DNA of 64,000 nucleotides from positions 1 through 64,000 of the forward strand of contig DVJB01000048.1 of assembly GCA_018710845.1 (NCBI GenBank), in the 5' to 3' direction. The notes below the pieces were generated by a model that saw only the letters and a program-made list of their open reading frames with translations, searched no databases and had not been told where the DNA came from. Below, in pieces: positions 41,502 through 50,010 of this stretch. The stretch is from Candidatus Onthomonas avicola (GTDB lineage: Bacteria > Bacillota > Clostridia > Oscillospirales > Oscillospiraceae). Numbering within the stretch: position 1 is the first letter of the stretch; each line of letters starts with the position of its first letter. The position numbers and the translations under genes were made by a program.

Positions 41502-42413
41502 TTATTCTCTGCGCAGCGGCGCCGGGGAACCACACTGATTGCAGAAGCTCTCGTCCGGCGCGATGGTATTTCCACACTTGGGGCAGGTCCTCTGACCATC
41601 TGCCGCGACGTCCTCATCTGTCTCCGGGGTCCACAGCCGCGTCCCCGGTTCTTCCGGCCATTCCTGCTCATCCGGTCGCCGGAACGGGGGCTGCGGCCCT
41701 TCCGCGGGTCTGCCCGGCTGGAGCGGTCGCTGCGTGTCATGGGGCTCCCGCCTGTCATGCGGCAGCTGCGCGTTCTCCTCCGGCGCGCCGTCCTGCCCAA
41801 TGCTCAGGCCGCAGCTGGGGCAGCGGCGTTCTCCCGGCCGTACGGCAGCTCCACAGTTGGGGCAAACGCGCTCCGCCGTGGGCTTGGCCTGTCTCGCCCG
41901 CGGTACCGGCGCGCCGCATTCCGGGCAATACTCCGCATCCGGCTCCTCCACCTTTCCGCCACAGGCGCTGCAGAAGCGGACAGGCGCAGACTCCGTCCCG
42001 GATCGCGCCCCTCCGTTCACCGGGTGACCGCAGTACTTGCAAAACAGGGCATCCTTTGTGATCAGCTTCCTGCAGTGCGGGCAGGGAATCTGGTCCTCTC
42101 CAGCCACCCGCTTTCCGCAGTTGCTGCAGAAGAGAACTTGATTGGAGATAATCTCCCCGCAGTATGGGCACCGCCTCTGCCCCCTCGCGGCCAAAACCTC
42201 CTGTTCGCACGCCTTGACCTTCTGTTCTTCGGCCGCGATGGCGCGAAACAGCGTTTCTTCCTCTGGTCCCGGCGCCGCGCCTTGGCAGCTCTGATAATAC
42301 CGTCGGCCCAGCGTGGCATAGCTTCTCTCCAGCACGGCTTTGGCCTGCTCCAACTGCGCCTCCAACGCGCCAGTTCCCACGCCTCTGCCGCTCCATCTGT
42401 CGAGCAGTCCCAT
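41502..42413 (-). CDS. Multi-zinc-ribbon cytoplasmic protein (303 aa)
   Basis: An N-terminal coiled segment (LEAQLEQAKAVLERSYATLG) is followed by five zinc ribbons: CPYCGEIISNQVLFCSNCG, CPHCRKLITKDALFCKYCG, CSACGGKVEEPDAEYCPECG, CPNCGAAVRPGERRCPSCG and, after a Pro/Arg-rich disordered stretch, CPKCGNTIAPDESFCNQCG at the C-terminus. No membrane helix. It is first of the minus-strand gene set and divergent from the kinase operon. Such arrays usually bind protein or nucleic acid; a cytosolic hub for the zinc-ribbon membrane proteins is an inference. ATG at 42413 chosen by GGAGAGAGGAAG. Confidence 0.78.
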   Translation of the reverse strand: MGLLDRWSGRGVGTGALEAQLEQAKAVLERSYATLGRRYYQSCQGAAPGPEEETLFRAIAAEEQKVKACEQEVLAARGQRRCPYCGEIISNQVLFCSNCGKRVAGEDQIPCPHCRKLITKDALFCKYCGHPVNGGARSGTESAPVRFCSACGGKVEEPDAEYCPECGAPVPRARQAKPTAERVCPNCGAAVRPGERRCPSCGLSIGQDGAPEENAQLPHDRREPHDTQRPLQPGRPAEGPQPPFRRPDEQEWPEEPGTRLWTPETDEDVAADGQRTCPKCGNTIAPDESFCNQCGSPAPLRRE

Positions 42414-42887
42414 CTTCCTCTCTCCTCTCCAGATACGGCGCAAATACTCCTGCAAACCGATCAGATTCTATCTGGGGTTAAATCCCTTTTCTTTCGAACA
42501 TGTTCCCTGTTTTTAATCAAGGCTTGGCTCGGATCCCGACAGTCCGTCGGGCGCAGCCGGCGGGAGGCATTGCTGCAATTTCAGTATTCGTCTTCGGCTC
42601 CTAGTCTGACTGCGGACCGGGCATGTCTGTGGCGGGCCTTAGATGCAGGAAGAGCACTTCCGCGCCCATCAGTATCAGAATCCTCAGAACAGCCATCATG
42701 ACCGTCCCGTCCGTCTGCCGCTCTGTGGGTTGATCGCGCGATATCCGTTGCCCGGTCTAAAACAGCAATTTGCTTTTAAATTACATTTTAATTCCTCCCT
42801 CCATGCTTGTCAATTATTGTTTTTATTCATGTCTTTCATAAATCGAGTCCTTAATTTACAAATGCTCTTTTAACGCAGAAATCAGTG
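42414..42887. other. Divergent intergenic control region
   Basis: A 573-base gap in all separates the two gene sets of the signalling cluster. 42414-42760 is mixed with a small CCCGAC/GTCGGG hairpin (42535-42551). 42770-42906 is markedly AT-rich and carries the kinase promoter. I could not identify a convincing minus-strand promoter. A 32-codon minus-strand frame near 42600-42700 is too weak to call. Confidence 0.5.
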
Positions 42888-42906
42888 TGATATAATTCAG
42901 TTATAT
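42888..42906 (+). promoter_or_regulatory. Extended -10 promoter with palindrome, kinase operon
   Basis: TGATATAAT (42888-42896) is a TG-extended -10 with only a weak -35. ATATAA (42890-42895) and TTATAT (42901-42906) form an inverted repeat over the -10 and start region, suggesting repressor control. Confidence 0.55.
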
Positions 42907-42986
42907 TTGGTTGTTTTTCCCAGTTGGAGACGGCTTGTTTTCAGCACGTCGGAACATATGCAGTTTCCTGCAGAAAGGAGTCGCCC

Positions 42987-43184
42987 ATGGCAGACCATTA
43001 TCTCTCCCACTGGCTTCCCGCCGCGCAGCTGGAAATTCCGCCGCTGACGCACACCGGCTTTCCCACCTCCGTCCTGCGCCGCACACCGGTTGAACCGCTC
43101 CCCTCCCCAAAGGATGGAGAGGAACCGAAGACCATCCTGTTCACAGGGGATACTCCGCCCCGCAGAGAGGGGGATTCCGGATGA
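42987..43184 (+). CDS. Small hypothetical protein preceding the kinase (65 aa)
   Basis: ATG at 42987 after AGAAAGGAG. The peptide starts MADHYLSHWLPAAQLEIPPL, is rich in Pro and Thr, and ends in a charged tail (PRREGDSG). No membrane helix or known domain. Its stop overlaps the kinase start by four bases (ATGA), so the two are translated together. A Thr/Ser-bearing small protein at this place could be a kinase substrate or regulator; this is inference. Confidence 0.65.
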   Translation: MADHYLSHWLPAAQLEIPPLTHTGFPTSVLRRTPVEPLPSPKDGEEPKTILFTGDTPPRREGDSG

Positions 43185-45196
43185 TAGACACACGCCTCTT
43201 CCCCGATGTCTATGACATCCAGGAGCGTCTCGGTTCCGGCACCGGCGGCGTGGTCTACAAGGCCTATCACAGGCGCCTGCGTCAAACGGTGGTCATAAAG
43301 CAGATTCGGACGGACAGAATTTCCGGCGCGCTCCAGCGGCGCGAGGTAGACATCCTGAAAAACTTGCATCACCCCTATCTGCCTCAGGTATTCGACTTCC
43401 TGACCCTCTCAGATGGCAGTGTCTACACCGTCATGAGCTATATTCCCGGCCAGTCCCTTCGCCAGGCGGCGGAATCCGGCCGCGCCTTCTCCCAGCGCGA
43501 GCTGGTGCGCTGGGGGATGCAGCTTTGCAGCGCGCTCAACTGCCTGCACACGCAGCGGCCGCCCATTCTTCACGCCGATGTCAAGCCGGACAACATCATG
43601 CTCACGCCGGAGGGAGATATCTGCCTGATCGACTTCAATGTCTCCCTGTATCTTGACGGCGGCGCGGTGCTCGGCTATACCGAGGGCTACACCTCTCCGG
43701 AGCAGCACCTGATCGCTCTGCGCCAGCGTTCCCGGCAGCCCATTCCACCAAATCTCAAGTTGAACCCAACGGCCGACATCTACAGCGTCGGCGCCACGCT
43801 CTACCGCCTGGCAACTGGGCAGCGGCTGTCCTCCAACGGCGCTCTGCCCGACCTGGATCTGCTGGCCGGGCACACCAGCGAGGCGTTTGCACGGGTGATT
43901 GGCAAGTCTCTCGCCTTTCGACCGGCCGACCGTTTCCCCAGCGCCAAGGCATTCTTTGACGCGCTGCAAAGTCTCGCCCGTCAAGACAGGCGTTACCGCC
44001 GCCTGCTGACCCGGCAGCGCGTGCTGCGCCTGGTCTGGACCTGCCTGCTCTCATGTGCGCTGATGACCGGCGGCTTTGGTGCCTATCTGGTGCAGTCCGG
44101 GCTGGTTGATCAGTACAACCTGCTTGTCTCCCAGCAGGTCACCGCGCTGGAGACGGGAGATGAAGCCACGGCTGAGCTCGCCTATCGGGAGGCGTCCGCC
44201 CTGCTGCCCGGCGAGCTGGAAAGTTATTATCAACGGGCACGCGGACTCTACTTACAGCAGGAATATCAGGCCTGCATAGATTATATCAACTACGACATTC
44301 TGGAAAATGAACAGCTCGATCTCCTGCAAGCTCGGACAGCGGACGTCTACTATCTCAAAGCGGAGTCCCTCTTCGCACTGGAGGACTACAGTGCGGCAGT
44401 TACCGCCTATCAGCAGCTCTTCTCTGTCGGCGGCTATTATGTCGAATATTACCGCGACTACGCCATCACACTGGCCTACGCCGGGCAGCCCGAGCAAGCG
44501 GAGATCATGCTGGAGACGGCGCGGGAGCACGGACTGGAGGAGGACTTTATCTACTACATCACCGGTGAGATTGAACGCGCCCTGGACCACCCTGTTCAGG
44601 CGGAGGAGGCGTTTGCCCAGTGCATCACCGTCTCGGACAACAACGAGCTCCAGGCCCGCGCCTATGTCATGCGCAGCCAGTGCCTGGAGGAGCAGGGAGA
44701 GACAGCTCAGAGCCGCGCCGTGTTGCTGGAGGCAGCGCAGGTGCTCCCTGCCCAGGAGCTGCTTCTGGTCTACGAGCGGCTGATCCAGGCCGATATTGAT
44801 CTGGGCAGTCAAACCGGGGACTCATCCTACTGGGAAGAGGCAGTGACCTACTCCCACCAAGTGCTTCGCCAGGGCTGGGGAACATATGACACATACGACA
44901 ACCTCGCCGTGCTCTACACCCAGCTCGGGCAGGCGGACCAGGCCGAGGGCATTTTGGAGGAGATGCTGTCCCAGTTCGGCGAGGACTATAACATCTACAA
45001 GCGCTATGCCTTTTTGGAGCGCAACCGGCAGAGCGCCCTGCCCAACGCCGAACGGGACTATACGCAGTTTGCCGCCTATTACGAACAGGCGGTCTCGCTC
45101 TATGAGGCTCAATTGGAGGGCAACGACACCGACCCGGAGATGCAGCTGCTCCAGTCAGACTACAACACCATTCGGGAGGGAGGATGGCTGTCATGA
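43181..45196 (+). CDS. Membrane Ser/Thr protein kinase with C-terminal TPR-like repeats (671 aa)
   Basis: Eukaryotic-type kinase domain, residues about 10-270: glycine loop LGSGTGGVVYK, ATP lysine Lys40 in VVIKQI, catalytic loop HADVKPDN (131-138), DFN (151-153) in place of DFG, and an SPEQ motif in place of APE. HAD replaces the common HRD, so an RD-type activation switch is absent, but catalytic Asp133, Lys135, Asn138 and Asp151 are retained. A membrane helix (about 285-304) follows, then an outer region of helical TPR-like repeats to the end, for example AVTAYQQLFSVGGYYVEYYR. It begins the operon with the 65-residue protein. No PASTA repeats, so it does not look like PrkC. Confidence 0.9.
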   Translation: MIDTRLFPDVYDIQERLGSGTGGVVYKAYHRRLRQTVVIKQIRTDRISGALQRREVDILKNLHHPYLPQVFDFLTLSDGSVYTVMSYIPGQSLRQAAESGRAFSQRELVRWGMQLCSALNCLHTQRPPILHADVKPDNIMLTPEGDICLIDFNVSLYLDGGAVLGYTEGYTSPEQHLIALRQRSRQPIPPNLKLNPTADIYSVGATLYRLATGQRLSSNGALPDLDLLAGHTSEAFARVIGKSLAFRPADRFPSAKAFFDALQSLARQDRRYRRLLTRQRVLRLVWTCLLSCALMTGGFGAYLVQSGLVDQYNLLVSQQVTALETGDEATAELAYREASALLPGELESYYQRARGLYLQQEYQACIDYINYDILENEQLDLLQARTADVYYLKAESLFALEDYSAAVTAYQQLFSVGGYYVEYYRDYAITLAYAGQPEQAEIMLETAREHGLEEDFIYYITGEIERALDHPVQAEEAFAQCITVSDNNELQARAYVMRSQCLEEQGETAQSRAVLLEAAQVLPAQELLLVYERLIQADIDLGSQTGDSSYWEEAVTYSHQVLRQGWGTYDTYDNLAVLYTQLGQADQAEGILEEMLSQFGEDYNIYKRYAFLERNRQSALPNAERDYTQFAAYYEQAVSLYEAQLEGNDTDPEMQLLQSDYNTIREGGWLS

Positions 45197-45348
45197 CCAG
45201 AACCATTTTGCTCGGACTGATTCTGATTGCATTTGGACTGCTCCTTGCCCTGATCTGTTTGGTCCTGCTGATTACCAGCCGCCGCCGCTTCGCGCGCCAG
45301 CGGGAACGTCTGCTGGAGGAGATCGAAAGGGGGTTTGACGTATCATGA
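45193..45348 (+). CDS. Small single-pass membrane protein (51 aa)
   Basis: ATG at 45193 overlaps the kinase stop (ATGA) and lies nine bases after GGGAGG. The peptide starts MTRTILLGLILIAFGLLLAL, one membrane helix, then a basic-amphipathic tail (RRRFARQRERLLEEIERGF). The next gene overlaps its stop by four bases. The close coupling on both sides supports a true gene. It may be a small subunit of the kinase or FHA-like membrane complex; no family recognised. Confidence 0.7.
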   Translation: MTRTILLGLILIAFGLLLALICLVLLITSRRRFARQRERLLEEIERGFDVS

Positions 45349-46328
45349 GACGCTTTTCCCGCGTGGCAATGACGCTGCTCTTCCCCGTCTCGCTGCTCAC
45401 GGCGCTGCTGCCACTGGTCCAATTCGGCCCGGCCCGGCTGAGTCTGCTTGACCTGGGACATCTCATGCTTGGCCATATGCCCATCCTGCCACTCTACAGC
45501 GAAATTCTCACACGGCTGGGCATATACCTCACCCCGTTTCTCTATCCCATCATCGTCTTGGCTGGCGCGGTCCTGCTGGCAGCGCTCGTCTCCCTCTTTC
45601 TGCCGGAAAAGGGCGCGTTTTATCTGGCTCTGGTTTTTCCGCCGGTATTAAATGTAGGGGTCTTTTTTCTCTTCCAACAGATGTGGGACAAACTGGAAGA
45701 GGTACGCCCAGCGCTCCCCTTTTTCTCACTGGAGGATACGCTGACGCTGCAAGGCGCAACCGTGCTGATCTGGGGACTGATCTGGGTGCTCATCATCCTG
45801 CTGGCCCTGCTCGGCCTGTCACTCACGCTGGCAGCCCAGGCGCAGACGGATTGGACCGACATTCTTCCCGAAATGATCGATCCGCCCACCGGTCCGGAGC
45901 GCGATGCGGATGAGCAGCAGTATCGCCAGCAGGTGGAGACGCTGGAGCGAACTCCCCCTTCCCTGGAGCCATTTCCCCGAGAGGAGACACCCTCGAGCTC
46001 TCCCGCCCCGGCCTGCAGGGACTTCTCTGGCGCAGTGCTCGGGCAGTCCGGCCGGTTCCTGGGCATGGCCTATCCCTTACAGGAGCGCCGCGCGGTCTAT
46101 TTTACTTATGACGGGAGAGAAGTCTTTCTCCAGGACAGGCAAGGACTTGGAGCGTTGGCCGAGGTCTATTATGTCAAGCAATACCAAGAATATTGCCTCC
46201 AGCCGTTGGAGCGGCAGGCTGTATTTCTGGTCAGCGGCCAGCCACTCGGAGCGGGACGGCGCTACTTCCTTCCGCGGGGAACAGAGCTCTATCTGCTTGG
46301 GCAAGGCCACGCCTTCTCCCTGGCCTAG
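45345..46328 (+). CDS. Membrane protein with degenerate C-terminal FHA-like domain (327 aa)
   Basis: About four hydrophobic helices in residues 7-165 (for example FLYPIIVLAGAVLLAALVSL), then a Pro/Glu/Arg linker. The last 95 residues align by eye with forkhead-associated domains of Firmicutes: GAVLGQSGRFLGMAYPL at the start, YYVKQYQEYCLQPLERQ in the core and YFLPRGTELYLLGQGHAFSL at the end. The phosphothreonine-binding GR...SRxH residues are not seen (VYFTYDG and GLGALAEV in those places), so phospho-binding may be lost. It is coupled by ATGA overlap to the 51-residue gene and follows a Ser/Thr kinase, which supports the FHA reading. Confidence 0.65.
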   Translation: MRRFSRVAMTLLFPVSLLTALLPLVQFGPARLSLLDLGHLMLGHMPILPLYSEILTRLGIYLTPFLYPIIVLAGAVLLAALVSLFLPEKGAFYLALVFPPVLNVGVFFLFQQMWDKLEEVRPALPFFSLEDTLTLQGATVLIWGLIWVLIILLALLGLSLTLAAQAQTDWTDILPEMIDPPTGPERDADEQQYRQQVETLERTPPSLEPFPREETPSSSPAPACRDFSGAVLGQSGRFLGMAYPLQERRAVYFTYDGREVFLQDRQGLGALAEVYYVKQYQEYCLQPLERQAVFLVSGQPLGAGRRYFLPRGTELYLLGQGHAFSLA

Positions 46329-46378
46329 GCATTGTCTGAAAATAGATGACATGCCTGGACAACGGGTCTTTTTCTGCC

Positions 46379-46460
46379 ATGCTGCGTCAAATCGCCTTGC
46401 CCGGCAAAAAATCCCTCGCTGCCAGACATATTCCATATTTTCAAACAAGGGCCTACACCG
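46379..46460 (+). repeat. Dispersed imperfect repeat, copy B
   Basis: Aligns with 10209-10293. It fills most of the gap between the FHA-like gene and the zinc-ribbon/TPR gene; it carries CGTCAAATCGCCTTGCCCGG and ends ATTTTCAAACAAGGGCCTAC. Function unknown. Confidence 0.6.
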
Positions 46461-46500
46461 TCTGCTTTTATGATTCTAAGAGAGAACGAGGAGATTTCCT

Positions 46501-48126
46501 ATGAATTGCAGCCACTGCGGCGCCAATGCGCCGGACACCGCGAAATTCTGCACCCGTTGCGGCCAGCCGCTCGCCCCTCCTTCCCCGCCGCCGCAAAGGC
46601 CATCTCCCCTCCGCCCGCTGGCCATCGTCCTGGCCGTCCTCATTGTCGCCCTCGGCGTAGTCATTGCCCTGATTCTCGCCCAGCGCAGCGGCGGTACGCG
46701 CAGCTATGACGAGTGCATGGCCCTCGCCGCCCGCTACTTAGAGGAGCTGGACTATGAGCAGGCAGAGGCCCTCTACCTCGAAGCCATTCAGATCGATCCC
46801 AGACAAGCCGCCGCTTACCGCGAGCTGGCTCAAATGTATATTGACCAGGGCCGGGAAGAGGAGGCCCTCTCCCTCCTCGAGCAGGGTCTTGCCCAGACCG
46901 GCAGCGAGGAGCTGCAAGCTATCTACGACGAGCTGAACGCCCGGCTCTATCCCCCAGAACCAGAACCGGAGCCCAGCTTATGGCAAGAAGCGGAGAACGC
47001 CTATATGGTCTTTCTGACGGAAGGTGGTTATCTGGACGACTGCGCCGGCTGGGAGGATTATCAGCCGGAAACCTATTCCCTGCTGGACATTGACGGAGAT
47101 GGTACACCGGAGCTGCTGATCCACTCCGGCGGCAGCAGTGAGAGCGATCCCTTCTCCTATACCCTGCTATACGGTTTCCAGGACAGCAACATCGTGCTGG
47201 CGGAGTCCATCTATCACTACTCCTCACTCCGCTACTCCTCCGTCTATCACGTCATCTGTTACAGCGAACTGCGCAATGGGGTCAATATGGGACACATGGC
47301 CTGCTATACCTATTCGCCCTTCCAGCTTTCCCCGTCCATCTCGTTTAGTTGGCTGATGAACACAGAGATTGACGCGGTGGAATACTCCATTTGGACCACC
47401 GAAACCGAGACAGCAGAAGTTGTGCCGGAGACCGAGTATGACCGCATCCTGGAGAGCTACGCCTTCACCGAGCCGGAGCAGCTGCCGCTGCCGTCCGTTG
47501 AGACGGCCGGAAACGACCTCTCCGCCTACGCAGACGTTGTCCAGCAATATGAGCAAGAATACGGCACGCTGGACTTCCAGGAGGGTGGGTTTGAGACCTA
47601 TTACACCGGCGTGTTTCTCGTCGACCTGGTGGACCTGGACGCCGACGGGCTGGAGGAGCTGATTGTCGGCTATACCGCCCCTCCGCTGGTAAACTGGTCG
47701 GAGTATCCGGAGCTTCCCACGCTGGACGTCTGGAGGCTGGAAGAGGGCACCCCCGTCCTCGCCATGGAGGGCTTCAGTATGCCAGACAGCGACATCAGTT
47801 CTTGCTGTGAATATGCCTACTGGGAGGGCGCCTATTATCTGCCGACCGGCACGATTGTCGCCGACGACGATGTGACCTTCTGGACCATGGTAGACGGGGT
47901 CTTCACGCCTGCTATCACCCTGGAGCGTCCCATGGGAGGAGGCACCTCTTACATCAACGGAGAGGCGGTGAGTCAGGAGGAGGCCGACCAACTGTTTGAC
48001 GCGTTGCACGGCGGCGAAAACCACTACACCGGCTCCATCCGTGACGGTTATGTCAACCAATACCTCAGCCAAGAGGAGATGCCCGAGCGCCTGCGCGATG
48101 CATGCGCACAGCTCGGTCTGGAATGA
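46501..48126 (+). CDS. Zinc-ribbon/TPR membrane protein, paralogue 1 (541 aa)
   Basis: N-terminal zinc ribbon (CSHCGANAPDTAKFCTRCG, residues 3-21), Pro-rich hinge, one membrane helix (about 40-62, VLAVLIVALGVVIALILAQR), a TPR-like pair (YLEELDYEQAEALYLEAIQI, AAYRELAQMYIDQGREEEAL, residues 75-125), then a large outer domain. The outer part has two acidic DxDxDGxxE-type loops, LLDIDGDGTPELLIH and LVDLDADGLEELIVG, typical of FG-GAP or calcium-binding beta-propeller-like repeats. It lies downstream of the FHA-like gene in the same direction, 172 bases away, and 14 bases before its paralogue. Function unknown; sensor or scaffold likely. Confidence 0.8.
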   Translation: MNCSHCGANAPDTAKFCTRCGQPLAPPSPPPQRPSPLRPLAIVLAVLIVALGVVIALILAQRSGGTRSYDECMALAARYLEELDYEQAEALYLEAIQIDPRQAAAYRELAQMYIDQGREEEALSLLEQGLAQTGSEELQAIYDELNARLYPPEPEPEPSLWQEAENAYMVFLTEGGYLDDCAGWEDYQPETYSLLDIDGDGTPELLIHSGGSSESDPFSYTLLYGFQDSNIVLAESIYHYSSLRYSSVYHVICYSELRNGVNMGHMACYTYSPFQLSPSISFSWLMNTEIDAVEYSIWTTETETAEVVPETEYDRILESYAFTEPEQLPLPSVETAGNDLSAYADVVQQYEQEYGTLDFQEGGFETYYTGVFLVDLVDLDADGLEELIVGYTAPPLVNWSEYPELPTLDVWRLEEGTPVLAMEGFSMPDSDISSCCEYAYWEGAYYLPTGTIVADDDVTFWTMVDGVFTPAITLERPMGGGTSYINGEAVSQEEADQLFDALHGGENHYTGSIRDGYVNQYLSQEEMPERLRDACAQLGLE

Positions 48127-48140
48127 AGGAGGGAAACGCC

Positions 48141-49856
48141 GTGACCCACTGCCCTCACTGCGGTGCCGAGGTGCAAGACACCGCAAAATTCTGCGCCTAC
48201 TGCGGCCGGCCGCTCGCCCAGCCGCAAAATCCAACTCCGCCGGCCGAGACGCCGGTCCAATCGCCCGAGCAGCCGCCGCAAAGGTCATCTCCCCTCCGCC
48301 CGCTGGCCGTCGTCCTGGCCGTCCTCATCGTCGCCCTCGGCGTGGTCATTGCCCTGATTCTTGCCCAGCGCGGCGGCGGGGCGCGCAGCTACGACGAGTG
48401 CATGGCCCTCGCCGCCCGCTACCTGGAAGAACTGGACTATGAGCAGGCAGAGGCCCTTTATCTTGAGGCCATCCAGCTCGATCCCAGCCAAGCCGCCGCT
48501 TACCGCGAGCTGGCTCAACTATACATCGACCAGGGCCGGGAAGAGGAGGCCCTCGACGTCCTCGCACGGGGCTCTGAGGCAACCGGAAGCGAAGAATTGC
48601 AGGCGATATATGACGAGTTGCGCGCCGGTCTTGAGCCGGAGGAGGCGGAACCAGAACCAGTGCCGGAACCTGAGTCGAACCCGGAGAACGCAGACCAGAC
48701 AGAGGACCTTGCACTCTTTGCCGAATTCCTGCAAACGGTGCATGACAATCCCACCGACTATTTTGACCCGGCCGACAATCCGCAGGAAGAGATAGAGCGC
48801 TGCCGCTTTGCCGTCGCCGACATTGACCAGGACGACCTTTTGGAACTGATCATTCGTTTTGATTCCACCTATATGGCCGCACAGTATACCGGTGTCTGGG
48901 AGATTTCTGATGAGCGGCAAGTCGTACAGAAAGGAACACTGGGTACCGTATGCACCTTTTACGATAACGGGAATGTTCAGGTGGATCTCAGCCACAATCA
49001 GGGCGGCGGGGAAACCATCTGGCCGTATCAGCTCTTCCGCTACGACACCGCTTCCGGGCGCTATGTCTCCTTTGCCTCCGCCTCCTGTGTGGATGAGTGG
49101 GTTGACCCTTTCGACGAATACTCTGCCGGACAGGATTCCGACGGTGACGGCACCATCTATTACTTTGCGCAGGTCGGGGAAGACCCCCAGCCGCTCACCC
49201 TCGAACAGTATGAGGCGCTCGTCGATCAGTACATTCCCACCGAGGCCGAGATTCCACTCATCTGGATGGAATTGACAGAAGAGAACATCCGCCGTCTATT
49301 GGGTGAGACCAGAGTATCCACCGGACTGGCTGCCTACGATATTGTACTGGAGGAGTATTTCCGTGTACTCTCCGGAGAGTGCACCTTGGAAGAGTCCGGC
49401 ATCAATCTGTCCAGCTATCCGTATGGGATCTCACTCTCTAATCCTGTTGTTTCCGTTGGCCTGCAATCCATTTTCTACGACTGCCGCGATCTCAACCAGG
49501 ACGGAGTGACAGAACTAATTCTCGGTTCGGAGGATGGTTACATCTACGATGTCTGGACAATCCGCAGCCAGACCGCTGTTCCTGTCATCAGCGGGTATTA
49601 TCGCGCTGCTTGTAACGTCTGCGAGGGTGGAATCGTTGTCAGTTACACAGAAGGCGGCGTCTATGACCACGACTATAACTACTTCCGCTTTGACGATTTG
49701 GTTCATGGCATTGATGAACCCATCGACACGCTGACCCTGCATCCGGATGGTACCTATAGCCGCGGCAGCGAGACGCTGAGCGTCTCTGAAGCGGCCGAGC
49801 TTTATCCCCTCGTCACAGATTTTGACTGGCAGCAGTTCTATTCTGTACAGGAATAA
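48141..49856 (+). CDS. Zinc-ribbon/TPR membrane protein, paralogue 2 (571 aa)
   Basis: Same plan as the preceding gene: zinc ribbon (CPHCGAEVQDTAKFCAYCG), Pro-rich hinge, helix VLAVLIVALGVVIALILAQR, and a TPR-like pair. From about residue 45 to 145 it is nearly identical to paralogue 1, even in codons, while the outer domains differ, with one DLNQDGVTELILG loop near residue 450 and a VADIDQDDLLELII loop near 230. The GTG at 48141 follows AAGGAGGGAAACGCC, placing the start just before the zinc ribbon. It closes the plus-strand operon. It appears to be a recent tandem duplicate with an exchanged outer domain. Confidence 0.8.
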   Translation: MTHCPHCGAEVQDTAKFCAYCGRPLAQPQNPTPPAETPVQSPEQPPQRSSPLRPLAVVLAVLIVALGVVIALILAQRGGGARSYDECMALAARYLEELDYEQAEALYLEAIQLDPSQAAAYRELAQLYIDQGREEEALDVLARGSEATGSEELQAIYDELRAGLEPEEAEPEPVPEPESNPENADQTEDLALFAEFLQTVHDNPTDYFDPADNPQEEIERCRFAVADIDQDDLLELIIRFDSTYMAAQYTGVWEISDERQVVQKGTLGTVCTFYDNGNVQVDLSHNQGGGETIWPYQLFRYDTASGRYVSFASASCVDEWVDPFDEYSAGQDSDGDGTIYYFAQVGEDPQPLTLEQYEALVDQYIPTEAEIPLIWMELTEENIRRLLGETRVSTGLAAYDIVLEEYFRVLSGECTLEESGINLSSYPYGISLSNPVVSVGLQSIFYDCRDLNQDGVTELILGSEDGYIYDVWTIRSQTAVPVISGYYRAACNVCEGGIVVSYTEGGVYDHDYNYFRFDDLVHGIDEPIDTLTLHPDGTYSRGSETLSVSEAAELYPLVTDFDWQQFYSVQE

Positions 49857-50010
49857 TGACGAGGAGAAGCTCTATCAGGTGAATACACGGACGCTGACGA
49901 GAACGGAGATCAAATCCACTTTTCCGCTGCACCAGCTCTCACAAACTCCCCCGGATCAATGGCGCTCTCCCGACACCGGTATGCCACGGACCGAGCACAA
50001 AGCAGCAGCC

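Noticed and set aside
42600-42705. Minus-strand 32-codon frame starting MMAVLRILILMGAEVLFL
   Set aside because: Toxin-like hydrophobic look, but only a poor ribosome site and no supporting promoter or neighbour; not listed as a gene.
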